The notes: generated from the letters alone by a model not told the origin. A stretch of DNA of 64,000 bases from Flagellimonas pacifica (GCF_900215465.1 NZ_OBEH01000008.1:1-64000); one strand, 5' to 3'. Shown: positions 8,809-18,559, counted from the first letter of the stretch. A program made the numbers and translations.

Positions 8809-9619
8809 TTTGCTCTATAATACAAATTATATCAGATGTGTATGGTTAATTTTGTTGGTTTCTGGAATTTCCACTGCTCAGGAATCAAGGATTTTGGAGG
8901 GAAAGGTCACAAGTAAAGAAAAGGATGTAACGGGAATAGCGATACAAAACATTACCTCTAGGAGTGCTACAATAACAGATGCGGATGGAAACTTTTTCAT
9001 TATGGTAAGACATAATGATACCCTCATGTTTTCTGCAGTACAGTATAAAAGAAAAATGCTTGTTGTTAGCGAAGAACTATTCAGTACTAGTTTCGTTAAT
9101 ATTCCTATGGAAGCATTTGTAAACGAGCTAAAAGAAGTGGTGGTAAAGCCTTATAATCTTTCAGGGAATTTAAATCGAGATTTAAGCGGTTTGCAATTGG
9201 AAAAAGATGTGAGTGCTGAAGCCTTAAAATTACCCAATGCAAGAGTTAGGATTATCTCGCAAAGTGAAAACAAACTTCATGATGCGGATCATGGCAAGTT
9301 TTTCTATTTCTACGGACTTGGTATGGCATTCAATGTGAACAAGATTCTTAATCGACTTAGCGGCAGAACAAAAAAACTGAAGAAAAGAGTGCTTTTGGAT
9401 AAAGAATATGAGAAAGTAAAAGAAATTGAAGAAAGCTTTTCAGATTCCGTTTTGATCAATGTTCTAAAAATTCCTAAGGATAGATTTCACGACTTTATTT
9501 ATTATTGCCAAATGGAGGCTAAATTTGAAAGCGTATCAGAAAATAAAGATCAGCTATTGTTATGGCAATTCTTGGTTTTAAAGAGTAAGGCTTACCGAGA
9601 AGAGAATAATCTAGATTGA
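8795..9619 (+). CDS. CarboxypepD-reg-like domain protein, paralogue 3
   Basis: A 274-residue third paralogue overlapping the previous gene by 14 bp. Its N-terminus is longer (MVLIDLLYNTNYIR precedes the hydrophobic core VWLILLVSGISTAQ) because the start lies inside the upstream gene. The fold has LEGKVTSKEKDVTGIAIQNI, TITDADGNFFIMVRHND and ELKEVVVKPYNLSG; the C-terminus has RFHDFIYYCQME and FLVLKSKAYREENN. It probably arose by duplication of paralogue 2. Role unknown; the three are likely co-expressed. Confidence 0.78.
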   Translation: MVLIDLLYNTNYIRCVWLILLVSGISTAQESRILEGKVTSKEKDVTGIAIQNITSRSATITDADGNFFIMVRHNDTLMFSAVQYKRKMLVVSEELFSTSFVNIPMEAFVNELKEVVVKPYNLSGNLNRDLSGLQLEKDVSAEALKLPNARVRIISQSENKLHDADHGKFFYFYGLGMAFNVNKILNRLSGRTKKLKKRVLLDKEYEKVKEIEESFSDSVLINVLKIPKDRFHDFIYYCQMEAKFESVSENKDQLLLWQFLVLKSKAYREENNLD

Positions 9620-9779
9620 CACCTTTGGCATATGGTTTGTTATTTTAGAATAGATATCACTTCAAATGGCGTATTCAAAGAATACCATTCTAAGTTTATT
9701 GATTTGCTAGAGTTGGAGATCTTGATATTTTAACATTGAAGATGTAACATGAACCTATACTAAAGTGTCTTATTGTACC

Positions 9780-10298
9780 ATGAAGAATTTGAAAATTACC
9801 AGAAATATTACAATACTATTTTCATTGGTATTGCTCCTGTCTTTTAACGCAGTACATAAATTTTATGTAAGTGTTACCAATGTGGTCTATTCAGAAAAGA
9901 ACAGTTCATTTCAAATAACCAGTCGTATTTTTATTGATGACCTAGAAGAGGTTCTTGAGGAACGATATGGTATTGAAGCGAAATTGGCAACAGAAGATGA
10001 ATCAAAAATCGCCAATGATTATATTGAAAAATATATGAGGGCAAAATTTACAATTGAGTTGAATGGTGACGTAGCCAAGTATACATTCTTGGGTAAGAAA
10101 TACGATAACGACGTTGTAATTTGTTTTATGGAGGTCCCAGATGTAAACCTATCCGATTTTAAAACCATAACTGTCCAAAATGAAGTGCTGACCGATTTAT
10201 TTGAGGAACAACAAAATGTAGTTCATTTAAAATGGAGAGGAAAGAAGAAGAGTTTTGTATTGATCAAGGAGAATAATAAAGGAATGTTAAACTTGTAA
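9780..10298 (+). CDS. DUF6702-like exported protein
   Basis: A 172-residue protein. I start at ATG 9780 (MKNLKITRNITILF) rather than the in-frame codon 15 bp upstream because this gives a normal signal peptide ending about SFNAVHKF. The body has KFYVSVTNVVYSEKNSSFQI, FIDDLEEVLEERYGI and VVHLKWRGKKKSFVL, which fits the small DUF6702 family of Bacteroidota. It sits 61 bp before the M1 aminopeptidase gene on the same strand. Function unknown; the family name is from memory of the motif pattern and is moderately certain. Confidence 0.72.
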   Translation: MKNLKITRNITILFSLVLLLSFNAVHKFYVSVTNVVYSEKNSSFQITSRIFIDDLEEVLEERYGIEAKLATEDESKIANDYIEKYMRAKFTIELNGDVAKYTFLGKKYDNDVVICFMEVPDVNLSDFKTITVQNEVLTDLFEEQQNVVHLKWRGKKKSFVLIKENNKGMLNL

Positions 10299-10359
10299 TC
10301 AATTCTTAACAATTGGTTAAAAAAAAGTTATTTTTCACCGTTTAAAAATCAAATAAGAA

Positions 10360-12675
10360 ATGAACAAAGTCAAGTATTATTTTGCTTCCATGTTGTTTCT
10401 TTTTGGCGCTATGGCAATAGCACAAGAAGGAGAGGAAGGCAAAGAAGAGAAAATGCCCGGTCATTACAATCAAAGCAAATTTAAACAGTTGTATGAGGAG
10501 TTCTCTACTCCAAACACGTATCGTTCCGCTTCAGGAGCACCAGGACCGGATTATTACCAACAACGTGCAGATTATACCATGAACATTGAGTTGGATGATA
10601 AAAATACTAAACTACATGGAGAGGAAACCATAACCTATTTCAACAACTCACCAGATGATTTGGAGTTCCTTTGGGTTCAGTTGGATCAAAATGTAAGAGC
10701 AAAAGATTCTAAATCGCCTTTGCGAAACGGCAACGGAGTAAACTTTGCTTACACAGCAGATAATTTTGCCAATACGTACATCAATGAACCTTTTGATGGA
10801 GGTTTTAATATTGAGTTTGTGAAGGATGCCAATGGGAAACCATTGTCTTATACCATAAATCAAACTATGATGCGTATAAATATCCCTAAACCTTTAAAAA
10901 GTGGAGCACAAATTTCGTTTTCCATCAAGTGGTGGTATAACATTAATGATCATGTTAACGGAAGAGGACGTTCTGGGTATGAATATTTTCCAAAAGATGG
11001 AAACCGAGCTTATGTAATTGCTCAGTTTTTTCCAAGAATGGCAGTCTATAGTGATGTAGAAGGATGGCAGAACCATCAGTTCTGGGGAAGCGGAGAATTT
11101 GCACTTCCATTTGGCAATTACGATGTAAGCATTACTGTGCCCGCTGATCATATTTTGGATGCAACAGGAGTATTACAAAATAGAGATGATGTTTTCTCAA
11201 AAGAGATGATGAAACGCTACAAGCAAGCTAAAAAGTCTTACGATAAACCAGTGGTTATTGTAACTCAAGAAGAGGCAGCAGCAGCGGAAAAGAGCTTTTC
11301 GGAAAACAAAAAAACTTGGAAATTCAAGGCAACAAATGTCCGTGATTATGGTTTTGCCACTTCCAGAAAGTTTATTTGGGACATGCAGGCCGTAAAAATT
11401 GGAGGTAAAGATGTTATGGCTGTATCCCTCTACCCAAAGGAAGGAAACCCACTCTGGGAAGAACAGTCCACAAAGGCCGTTGCACAAACTTTGGAAACGT
11501 ATTCTAAGCATACATTTGATTATCCATACCACAAAGCCATCTCGGTTCATGCAAAGAACCAAGGTATGGAATACCCTATGATTTGCTGGAATTATGGAAG
11601 ACCTAATGAGGATGGTACCTATTCGGACAGAACAAAATATGGGATGATCAGCGTGATTATCCATGAGGTAGGGCACAATTTCTTCCCTATGATCGTAAAT
11701 TCAGATGAACGCCAATGGGGCTGGATGGATGAAGGTCTGGATACCTTTATGCAATATTTAACAGAGCAGGAATTTGGTGAAAACTATCCTGAGGTAATTG
11801 CTCCCAATGAAGCCTATCCTTCCCGAAGAGGGGCACCGTCAAAGATAGTGCCATATATGGGTGGAGACCAAAGTCATATTTCTCCAATCATGTCAAATCC
11901 TGAAAATGTTTATCAATTGGGACCAAATGCTTACGGTAAACCAGCAACCGCATTGAATATTTTGCGAGAAACTGTAATGGGCAAAGAATTGTTTGACCAT
12001 GCGTTTAAAACGTATGCACAGCGTTGGAAGTTCAAACACCCAACTCCAGAAGATTTCTTCCGTACCATGGAAGATGCATCTGCAGTTGATTTAGATTGGT
12101 ATTGGAGAGGATGGTTCTACACCACTGACTATGTGGATATAGGAGTAAAAGGCGTTAAGAAGTATTACGTTTCCAACAAGCCTACCAAGCAAATGGAAAA
12201 GTATATGGCAGATAGAAACCTTACAGAAGCAGATTTACCTCCATTGGTATATTTGGCGGAAGAAGGCAGCGAGGATTATGACCCTTCACTAAAAGGTAAA
12301 TCTCCAACGGAAACGTCAAAAAACTTGAAAGAGTTTATGATGGACAATATGACCGAAGCCGAAAGAGCTCAGGTTAAAGAGCCAAAGTATTTTTATGAGA
12401 TAACATTTGACAAACCAGGAGGTATTCCAATGCCATTGATTGTAGAGTATACCTATGCAGATGGTAGCAAGGAAAACGTTACATACCCTCCAGAAATTTG
12501 GAGAAAGAACGATGCAGAAGTAAAACGTGTATTATCCACTCAAAAAGAGTTGGTAGGGATTATCGTGGATCCTAAATTGGAAACTGCAGATATTGATACT
12601 GCCAATAATTCTTGGCCAATTAAAGATGAGAAATCTGACTTTGATAAGTTCAAGGAGAATATCAAAGGGAAATAA
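10360..12675 (+). CDS. M1 family metallopeptidase (exported aminopeptidase)
   Basis: Zinc aminopeptidase of the gluzincin M1 family, 771 residues, with a signal peptide (hydrophobic YYFASMLFLFGAMAIAQ). An N-terminal beta domain covers about residues 50-260; the catalytic domain has HEVGH at 435-439 and the third zinc ligand Glu458 in WMDEGLDTF, exactly 18 residues after the second His. The usual GxMEN exopeptidase loop appears as KNQGMEYPMICW. It probably trims peptides in the periplasm or at the surface for nutrition. The C-terminal ~150 residues are rich in Glu and Lys. It ends 16 bp before a strong bidirectional hairpin terminator. Confidence 0.92.
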   Translation: MNKVKYYFASMLFLFGAMAIAQEGEEGKEEKMPGHYNQSKFKQLYEEFSTPNTYRSASGAPGPDYYQQRADYTMNIELDDKNTKLHGEETITYFNNSPDDLEFLWVQLDQNVRAKDSKSPLRNGNGVNFAYTADNFANTYINEPFDGGFNIEFVKDANGKPLSYTINQTMMRINIPKPLKSGAQISFSIKWWYNINDHVNGRGRSGYEYFPKDGNRAYVIAQFFPRMAVYSDVEGWQNHQFWGSGEFALPFGNYDVSITVPADHILDATGVLQNRDDVFSKEMMKRYKQAKKSYDKPVVIVTQEEAAAAEKSFSENKKTWKFKATNVRDYGFATSRKFIWDMQAVKIGGKDVMAVSLYPKEGNPLWEEQSTKAVAQTLETYSKHTFDYPYHKAISVHAKNQGMEYPMICWNYGRPNEDGTYSDRTKYGMISVIIHEVGHNFFPMIVNSDERQWGWMDEGLDTFMQYLTEQEFGENYPEVIAPNEAYPSRRGAPSKIVPYMGGDQSHISPIMSNPENVYQLGPNAYGKPATALNILRETVMGKELFDHAFKTYAQRWKFKHPTPEDFFRTMEDASAVDLDWYWRGWFYTTDYVDIGVKGVKKYYVSNKPTKQMEKYMADRNLTEADLPPLVYLAEEGSEDYDPSLKGKSPTETSKNLKEFMMDNMTEAERAQVKEPKYFYEITFDKPGGIPMPLIVEYTYADGSKENVTYPPEIWRKNDAEVKRVLSTQKELVGIIVDPKLETADIDTANNSWPIKDEKSDFDKFKENIKGK

Positions 12676-12691
12676 TACAAGAATATAGTTC

Positions 12692-12726
12692 AAAAAAAGC
12701 CCTGTGATTGCATAGGGCTTTTTTTT
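12692..12726. terminator. Bidirectional intrinsic terminator
   Basis: Stem aaaaaagccct / agggctttttt with a 10-nt loop, A-tract on one side and T-tract on the other, so it works in both directions. It lies between the convergent M1 peptidase and TolC-family genes. Confidence 0.9.
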
Positions 12727-12730
12727 GATT

Positions 12731-14194
12731 TTAATCAAAAACCAATTCCTCTACTTTTATCTTTTGATCAGCTATAAAATCGTAAAGGGTCAACTTTCGT
12801 AAAAGATAATAATCTGTCCAAAATTTTTCCAAGGAATTCAAATAGTCAATAACAGCCTTGTCTTTTTCTTGCTGTGCTAGGTTGAGGTCGGTAATGGAAA
12901 CCTTACCAAGAACATATCTTTTTTTGGTGATATCATATCTTTTTAGCGCAACCTCTTGTGCCTTTTCGGCGGTGGACAAAAAACTCCTTTGATTTGACCA
13001 ATTAAGTGTATGAAGGTATATTTCTTGTTCAAATGCCTGGCTTTCTTGTTTTATATTGGTGTCTGTAAGATCAAGATTGGCCTCAGCCATTTTTCTTTTT
13101 GACTTTGAAACACCCCAATCAAAAATGGGTATCCCCAAAGAAATATTCACATTTTGCTGCTGATCGTAATCTTGAAAAAGGGTGCTGTATTCATCAGATT
13201 GGCCATTAAGCCCAAAATTGGCATTTACACTTAAGCGTACCCTATTATTACCCTTGGCTTCGGCCAGTTCCTTTTCCATTTCCAATCTTCTTCTTCTAAA
13301 CTCAATTACAGCTTTTCTGTTATCATAGGCTTCTTCCAAGGCTTTCTCCACACTCACCTTGAACTCTTTAAGTTCTTCAGGTATTGATAACTCAATGTTC
13401 TCTGTATTTAAAGAAAGGTACCTGGCCAAGTCCTGCGAAGCTTTTTTATATGCTACGGTGTTGGTGGTAACAAAGTTTTGGGAGTTTAAATGCCTAAGTT
13501 CCATCTGTAACAGGTCGTTTTCAGGAATTTTCCCAATTCTATATCTTCCTTTTGCAATTTGGAGCAAGGTATCTTGGTTGGATAAGTTACGTTTTGCAAT
13601 TTCTAACTGCATCTGTGCTTTTAACAAGTCAAAATAACGTCTACACGTATTTAGGGAAATCTCTTCCATTCTTTCTACAAAATCCCGTCTAGATTCTTCG
13701 TAACGCAATGGTTCTATCTTTTTATCCCATCTAAATGAATTGTAGAACAAAGAATTTTGAAAATACCGAATCGAAAAAGGAACTACAGAAAAACTGGTGG
13801 TATTGTTGTCACCAAACCGATCTATACGCTGCAGTTGGGAATTAATAGAGAATATACCTCCAGTATACGGCACCTGTTGCCTCAAACTAAGTCCCCCGTC
13901 TATAATAGATTGGTTTTGGCGCACAAAAATATCTTGCCCCAAATCATTGGTAATTCTGTTTACAGAATTAGCATAACGGGGAGAAAGATTTAAACTCAAT
14001 TCCGGTAAAAAACTGGCAATGTAATTTCGATATCTCCAATAGCGTGCCTGGGTATTGTTTACAAGAGCCTGGTATTCTGGAGATTTTTTTTGAGCCAGGG
14101 TAATGGCCTCTTTCAGTTGAATCTGCTTTTTTTGTGAGAAAGTGACCAGATGAACTGCCAGGAAAAGGAAAAAAAGAAGCTTCTTAGTCTTCAT
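12731..14194 (-). CDS. TolC family outer-membrane efflux protein
   Basis: A 487-residue outer-membrane channel with signal peptide MKTKKLLFFLFLAVHLVTFSQ. Two long helical halves typical of the OEP fold are visible, the first with ARYWRYRNYIASFLPELSL and QLEIAKRNL, the second with the conserved NVSLGIPIFDWG and the closing VLGKVSITDLNLAQQEKDKA. It would form the trimeric exit duct for the adaptor and permease encoded upstream on the same strand, starting 56 bp after the permease stop. Substrate unknown. Confidence 0.9.
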   Translation of the reverse strand: MKTKKLLFFLFLAVHLVTFSQKKQIQLKEAITLAQKKSPEYQALVNNTQARYWRYRNYIASFLPELSLNLSPRYANSVNRITNDLGQDIFVRQNQSIIDGGLSLRQQVPYTGGIFSINSQLQRIDRFGDNNTTSFSVVPFSIRYFQNSLFYNSFRWDKKIEPLRYEESRRDFVERMEEISLNTCRRYFDLLKAQMQLEIAKRNLSNQDTLLQIAKGRYRIGKIPENDLLQMELRHLNSQNFVTTNTVAYKKASQDLARYLSLNTENIELSIPEELKEFKVSVEKALEEAYDNRKAVIEFRRRRLEMEKELAEAKGNNRVRLSVNANFGLNGQSDEYSTLFQDYDQQQNVNISLGIPIFDWGVSKSKRKMAEANLDLTDTNIKQESQAFEQEIYLHTLNWSNQRSFLSTAEKAQEVALKRYDITKKRYVLGKVSITDLNLAQQEKDKAVIDYLNSLEKFWTDYYLLRKLTLYDFIADQKIKVEELVFD

Positions 14195-14250
14195 GTGTTT
14201 TGTGTTTATTACTTGATCTTATGATGGTTGATATAAAGAAAGATATGTTC

Positions 14251-15618
14251 TTATTCATGCCGTATGGCTTCAATAGGTCTTTTATTGGCGGCCGATCGTG
14301 CAGGGAATACCCCAAAGACCAACCCTACAACAGTGGCAACGAAAAAAGACAACAAAATGGAACCTAAGGTCAATATCGTTTCTATACCCGTTATTTTTTC
14401 TAGACCAAAGGAGGCTATAATACCTAAGATTACTCCAATAATGCCCCCTCCCAAACTAATAAGGATGGACTCGGACAAAAATTGCCAAATTACATCTTGA
14501 CGTGTGGCGCCCAGAGCACGTACTATTCCGATTTCTTTTGTGCGCTCTAAAACGGACGCAAGCATAATATTCATAATCCCAATTCCACCTATCAACAAAG
14601 AAATACCTGCTATTATACTCAATACTATATTGAATATTTGTTTTGTCTTCTGCTGCTGTTTTAAAAGATTTATAGGGATGGAAATCTCAAAATCCAGAAT
14701 ATCGTTGTGTTTTCTTTTGAGCATCCTGCTAATAACCTCCGCAGTGCCCTTAAGCTCACTGGAGTTGTTTACTTGAATGGTCAATCTGTCAATTTGATGA
14801 TAGTTGCCTCGAGGAATTCTCTTTTTTGGACCTCCTTGACGTTGTGCAATGATTTGATTATAATCAATTGCCTTGTCATGAATGATCTTTCTGTCCTTAT
14901 ACCTAACTAAAAAAGTTTTTATTGGGATATAGATATCTTGGTTAAGATCCCGTATACCCAAGTTTTCCTGAGCTTTTTCTGATATCAATTTTTCCTCAAT
15001 GATACCAACAACCTTAAGCCAGACATCCTTGACTTTTATCTGTTTGCCAAGGGCACTTTCACCGGTGAAAAGTTTTTTCTCTACTTTTTCACCAATAATA
15101 CAAACAGGCATTGCATTGTTAGATTGTTCATTAGAAAACTTTGAACCCCTACCTACGGAAATGTTGGATGTTTGAAAATAGGCATTGGTAATGCCTATGA
15201 GTTTAACAGAGTTCTGCCTTCCCTTGTTGATTACATATGTATCCATTATAATCTCTGGACTGGAAAGTTTAACAGAAGGAACAATTTTATCTATACTGGC
15301 AACATCTAAAAGATCTAAGCCTTTTGAAAATCTTTTTTGCTCTGTAGCGGCCCCTTCCTCGTTATTATCTTCTTCGGAATCGTTTTCATCTGCATCATCC
15401 GGGATTGGCTCTATTACAATATTATTAACACCTACCAGCTCCAGTTGGGACAATATTTCTTTCTCCGCACCTTTTCCTATGGCCAACATTGTAATTACTG
15501 CTGCTACACCAAAAATAATACCCAGTGCCGTTAAAAAAGTGCGCACTTTGTTGATGGCAATAATCCTATAGGCCTCAATGAAATTGGACTTTATTCGCTC
15601 TAAAAGTATCTTGTCCAT
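14251..15618 (-). CDS. MacB/FtsX-type ABC transporter permease without ATPase domain
   Basis: A 455-residue inner-membrane permease. TM1 follows IIAINKVRTFLTALGIIFG (about residues 18-45), then a ~290-residue MacB-type periplasmic core domain (acidic DENDSEEDNNEEGA insert near residue 80), then three C-terminal TM segments of the FtsX fold (IVLSIIAGISLLIGGIGIMN, REIG/VRALGA coupling loop KEIGIVRALGATR, and two more). Real MacB has an N-terminal ATPase; here it is absent and no ABC ATPase lies next to it, so the partner must be encoded elsewhere. The start overlaps the adaptor stop by one base (TAATG). Confidence 0.9.
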   Translation of the reverse strand: MDKILLERIKSNFIEAYRIIAINKVRTFLTALGIIFGVAAVITMLAIGKGAEKEILSQLELVGVNNIVIEPIPDDADENDSEEDNNEEGAATEQKRFSKGLDLLDVASIDKIVPSVKLSSPEIIMDTYVINKGRQNSVKLIGITNAYFQTSNISVGRGSKFSNEQSNNAMPVCIIGEKVEKKLFTGESALGKQIKVKDVWLKVVGIIEEKLISEKAQENLGIRDLNQDIYIPIKTFLVRYKDRKIIHDKAIDYNQIIAQRQGGPKKRIPRGNYHQIDRLTIQVNNSSELKGTAEVISRMLKRKHNDILDFEISIPINLLKQQQKTKQIFNIVLSIIAGISLLIGGIGIMNIMLASVLERTKEIGIVRALGATRQDVIWQFLSESILISLGGGIIGVILGIIASFGLEKITGIETILTLGSILLSFFVATVVGLVFGVFPARSAANKRPIEAIRHE

Positions 15619-16862
15619 TATTCTACGGGCTTGATACTTTTATTTTCCAATCCCTCTGGTTTGCTCAAATAAACAACATCATTTTCAGCAAGCCCCTTTT
15701 TTATAATGACTTCGTCCACATTGGAACCACCAAGTTCCACTTCTTTTTTATCAATCGAAAAACCTGTTTTTTTATACACATAACTAATTGAATCTTTGGA
15801 AAAGATGGCTTCTAATGGCACAGTAAGAACATTTTCCTCCTTATTTATGAGTATGCGATTGGAAGTGGTCATACCGGGTCTGATGTTAGAGTTGGATTCA
15901 TTGAACTTTATCAATACTTGAAAAAGATTGATATCTGAACCTCTTTTCTTTTCCCCAACATTGGCAACACTGGTAACAATGCCCTCAATGGTAGCATCTG
16001 GAAATGCGTCAAAACCAATAACCACTGTTTGGTCTTTTTTTAGTTTTCTGATATCTACCTCGTTGGCGTATGTTTTGGATTCCATTTTGGTTAAATCAGG
16101 TAAGGTTGCTATTGTTGGATCCCATGGGCTGATACTGGAACCCACTTTTCTCTTGGTGCCGTCCCAGTTTTTGGCATAAGTGACCATTCCGTCGCCATCA
16201 GAATGGATGGTGAATGATTTTTGAAGATTGGTTAAATCTTCTAGTCGCTTTCTTATTTTAGAAACTTCAGTTCCTACCTCTACCATTTTGGCAATGGCCT
16301 TACGCTTTTTTATCTGATAATCCTCCGTTTTCTCCTTAAGGTCTCTTTCATTACGTTCTATCTTGATCTCAAGTTGTTTAATGGTACTTGGAGGCTCATA
16401 AATAGACCTTTCCAACTCCAGTTGATCTTCGGCCAAAGTAAACTCCAGATCTTTTATGGTTGTCCGCTCTTGTTTTAGGGTCAAAGTGGTATCCAACTGC
16501 TCTTGGGTAAACTTCGATTCTGCTTTTTCAAGATTCAATTGGGCATCAATAATTTGCCCGTTGAGCTCGGAAGGGTCTAATCTTCCAACGTAATCCCCAC
16601 TTTTTATTATGGTGCCTTCGGGAATCAAATCTTGAATTTTCACATTGTTCAAGCGGTACTTTCTAATATCCGTAGGACCGTTGATTTTTTTTAGACTTGT
16701 GGATTGAGCTTCACCTGAGATAATAACTTCATTTAAAAAATCACCTTTTTTTACCTCGGCTGTAATGGAAACGTCATTTTCTGAGGACCCGGATAAAAAA
16801 AAGTAAGCAAGAAGAATCAATAGAACAGGTAAAGCTACTAAGGCAAGCTTTTTTTTGGACAT
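15618..16862 (-). CDS. Efflux periplasmic adaptor (HlyD/MacA-like membrane fusion protein)
   Basis: A 414-residue adaptor anchored by one N-terminal TM helix (LALVALPVLLILLAYFFL). It shows the order expected for this family: first lipoyl half, a long charged coiled-coil hairpin (about residues 120-210), second lipoyl half with DGMVTYAKNWDG, a beta-barrel (VDIRKLKKDQTVVIGFDAFP) and a C-terminal membrane-proximal domain. It is the first gene of a three-gene operon with permease and TolC-like channel, and bridges the two membranes. The coiled coil is longer than in typical RND adaptors and suits an ABC-type pump. Confidence 0.88.
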   Translation of the reverse strand: MSKKKLALVALPVLLILLAYFFLSGSSENDVSITAEVKKGDFLNEVIISGEAQSTSLKKINGPTDIRKYRLNNVKIQDLIPEGTIIKSGDYVGRLDPSELNGQIIDAQLNLEKAESKFTQEQLDTTLTLKQERTTIKDLEFTLAEDQLELERSIYEPPSTIKQLEIKIERNERDLKEKTEDYQIKKRKAIAKMVEVGTEVSKIRKRLEDLTNLQKSFTIHSDGDGMVTYAKNWDGTKRKVGSSISPWDPTIATLPDLTKMESKTYANEVDIRKLKKDQTVVIGFDAFPDATIEGIVTSVANVGEKKRGSDINLFQVLIKFNESNSNIRPGMTTSNRILINKEENVLTVPLEAIFSKDSISYVYKKTGFSIDKKEVELGGSNVDEVIIKKGLAENDVVYLSKPEGLENKSIKPVE

Positions 16863-17030
16863 GGTTTTTTGGTTTGATTTATTGGTGATACTTCAAAAAT
16901 ATATAATGAAGGCCATCAAGGATTATACCACTGTGTTATACTTTTCATAATATTTTTATTACAAAGAGGATAGGGGGTTATTTAGGTTTTTTTTCAGGAT
17001 TACAAATGAACTTCTCATTATATTTGTTGT

Positions 17031-17309
17031 ATGCATTTTTTATTTATTAGCGGCGGAGAAATCTTTTTTATCCTTTTTATTGTGGTCATGGTCTTTGGTG
17101 CGGATAAAATCCCTGGAATAGCCAAAGGATTGGGCAAGGGAATGAGACAATTACGGGATGCTACGGATGATATAAAGCGGGAAATTCAAAAGAGTGCTGA
17201 AAAGCAAGGGATCGATACTGATTTCACGAAGGATATCCGTAACGAATTGGATGAGGTCAAAAAAAATGTTGATGAAGTAACAGGTGCTGTTAAAAGAAGC
17301 ACCAAATAA
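17031..17309 (+). CDS. tatA: Twin-arginine translocase subunit TatA/TatB
   Basis: A 92-residue Tat component with the standard layout: a short N-terminal membrane helix (about residues 8-22, FFILFIVVMVF), hinge GADKIPGIAKGLGKG, amphipathic helix, and a charged tail rich in Lys, Glu and Asp. It oligomerises to let folded RR-signal proteins cross the inner membrane. A TATATTTG box (17019-17026) just before the start resembles a Bacteroidota -7 element. TatA and TatB cannot be told apart securely by sequence; TatA is the better guess. tatC is not in the window. A PAP2 gene follows after 3 bp. Confidence 0.88.
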   Translation: MHFLFISGGEIFFILFIVVMVFGADKIPGIAKGLGKGMRQLRDATDDIKREIQKSAEKQGIDTDFTKDIRNELDEVKKNVDEVTGAVKRSTK

Positions 17310-17312
17310 CCC

Positions 17313-17873
17313 ATGTTGGAACAACTTCTAAAATGGGATAAAGATATTTTCACCTATCTCAATGGCCTAGGTGTTCAGGAATATGATGAATTTTGGACCA
17401 TGATTACTGAAATAAGTAATTGGATTCCTTTATTTCTTTTGTTCATCGTCATTTTTATCTTAAAGTTTCCAAAGCGAAAAGCTTTTTTCAATATTCTTAC
17501 GGTTACATCAGTAGCGTTGTTTATTACGTTTTTAACTCATTTGATAAAGATTTGGGTAAAAAGACCTCGTCCCTGTAATGACGAAAACCTCAACTCCTTT
17601 ATTCGTATACTAAAGACCCCCATTGATTATAGTTTCTTTTCTGGACATGCCTCCAGTTCTTTTGCCATTACCACTGTGGTATTTCTTTTATTAAGAAACA
17701 AAGTGAAATGGGCATGGATTTTCTTCATATGGCCATTGCTTTTTTCGTATAGTAGAATTTATGTGGGAGTCCATTTTCCACTGGATATTTTGGTTGGCGC
17801 TTTGATCGGTACTATTTCAGGAATCCTGTTTTATAAGGTTCAAGGAAGAATTACAGTACCCGACACATGGTAA
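17313..17873 (+). CDS. PAP2 superfamily membrane phosphatase
   Basis: A 186-residue integral membrane phosphatase with all three PAP2 signature motifs: KIWVKRPRP (Lys79 to Pro85), FFSGHASSS (Ser110-Gly-His112) and SRIYVGVHFPLDILVG (Arg148, His154, Asp158). Four or five hydrophobic helices surround them. Members dephosphorylate undecaprenyl pyrophosphate, phosphatidic acid or lipid A; the substrate here cannot be read from sequence. It lies 3 bp after tatA, and its 3' end overlaps the convergent methyltransferase gene by 23 bp. Confidence 0.9.
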   Translation: MLEQLLKWDKDIFTYLNGLGVQEYDEFWTMITEISNWIPLFLLFIVIFILKFPKRKAFFNILTVTSVALFITFLTHLIKIWVKRPRPCNDENLNSFIRILKTPIDYSFFSGHASSSFAITTVVFLLLRNKVKWAWIFFIWPLLFSYSRIYVGVHFPLDILVGALIGTISGILFYKVQGRITVPDTW

Positions 17874-18492
17874 GACCATCTCTAACAGGAAGAATAACAG
17901 TTTCTACTCTAGGGTCATTTTTTAATTTTTTGTTATACTCAACCAAGACTGCTGTGGCCTTATCAGATTTTGCAACAGGTTCCGCTACTTTTCCTGACCA
18001 CAAAACATTGTCTGAAAGAATAACGCTTCCAGGCTTGGTTTTTTTAATAACAGCCTCAAAATAGGCATCATACTGCACTTTTTGAGCATCAATAAAAACG
18101 AGGTCAAAACATATGTCCAATGTGCTGATAATCTCTAACGCATCTCCTGTATGTTGTACAATTTGAGGTCCAAATCCACTTCTATCAAAATAATTCCGTT
18201 GTAGCTCATGGAGTTCCTCATTTATTTCTATGGTGTGTAACGCGCCGGTCTTTTTTAAGCCTTCTGCCAAGCATATAGCCGAATACCCTGTGTAAGTACC
18301 AATTTCAAGGATGTACTTGGGAGAAATAAGTTTTGAGAACATGCTTAAAACCCTTCCCTGAAAATGCCCTGTAATCATTCTAGGTTGCACCACTTTTAAA
18401 TGTGTTTCCCTGGTAAGTTCTGCCAAAAGTGAAGGCTCGGTCTCTGAATTTTCAGCAATATAGTTTTCCAATAAAGGGGATAGGAAATGCAT
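17851..18492 (-). CDS. Class I SAM-dependent O-methyltransferase
   Basis: A 213-residue enzyme of the COMT-like Methyltransf_3 family. SAM-binding motif I is ILEIGTYTGYSAICLAEGL, followed by LHTIEINEEL and the metal-binding DLVFIDAQK and LSDNVLWSGKV. I start at ATG 18492 (MHFLSPLLENYI): the frame is open further to 18684, but that extension is low-complexity and would overlap the divergent GNAT gene. Substrate unknown; family members methylate catechols. The reading frame converges with the PAP2 gene with a 23-bp overlap. Confidence 0.9.
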   Translation of the reverse strand: MHFLSPLLENYIAENSETEPSLLAELTRETHLKVVQPRMITGHFQGRVLSMFSKLISPKYILEIGTYTGYSAICLAEGLKKTGALHTIEINEELHELQRNYFDRSGFGPQIVQHTGDALEIISTLDICFDLVFIDAQKVQYDAYFEAVIKKTKPGSVILSDNVLWSGKVAEPVAKSDKATAVLVEYNKKLKNDPRVETVILPVRDGLTMCRVL

Positions 18493-18559
18493 CTCAAAAA
18501 TTTTCGTAAAAATATAGAAAAGAACTACATTGGATTTCAGTTTTAAATAATCTACGATT

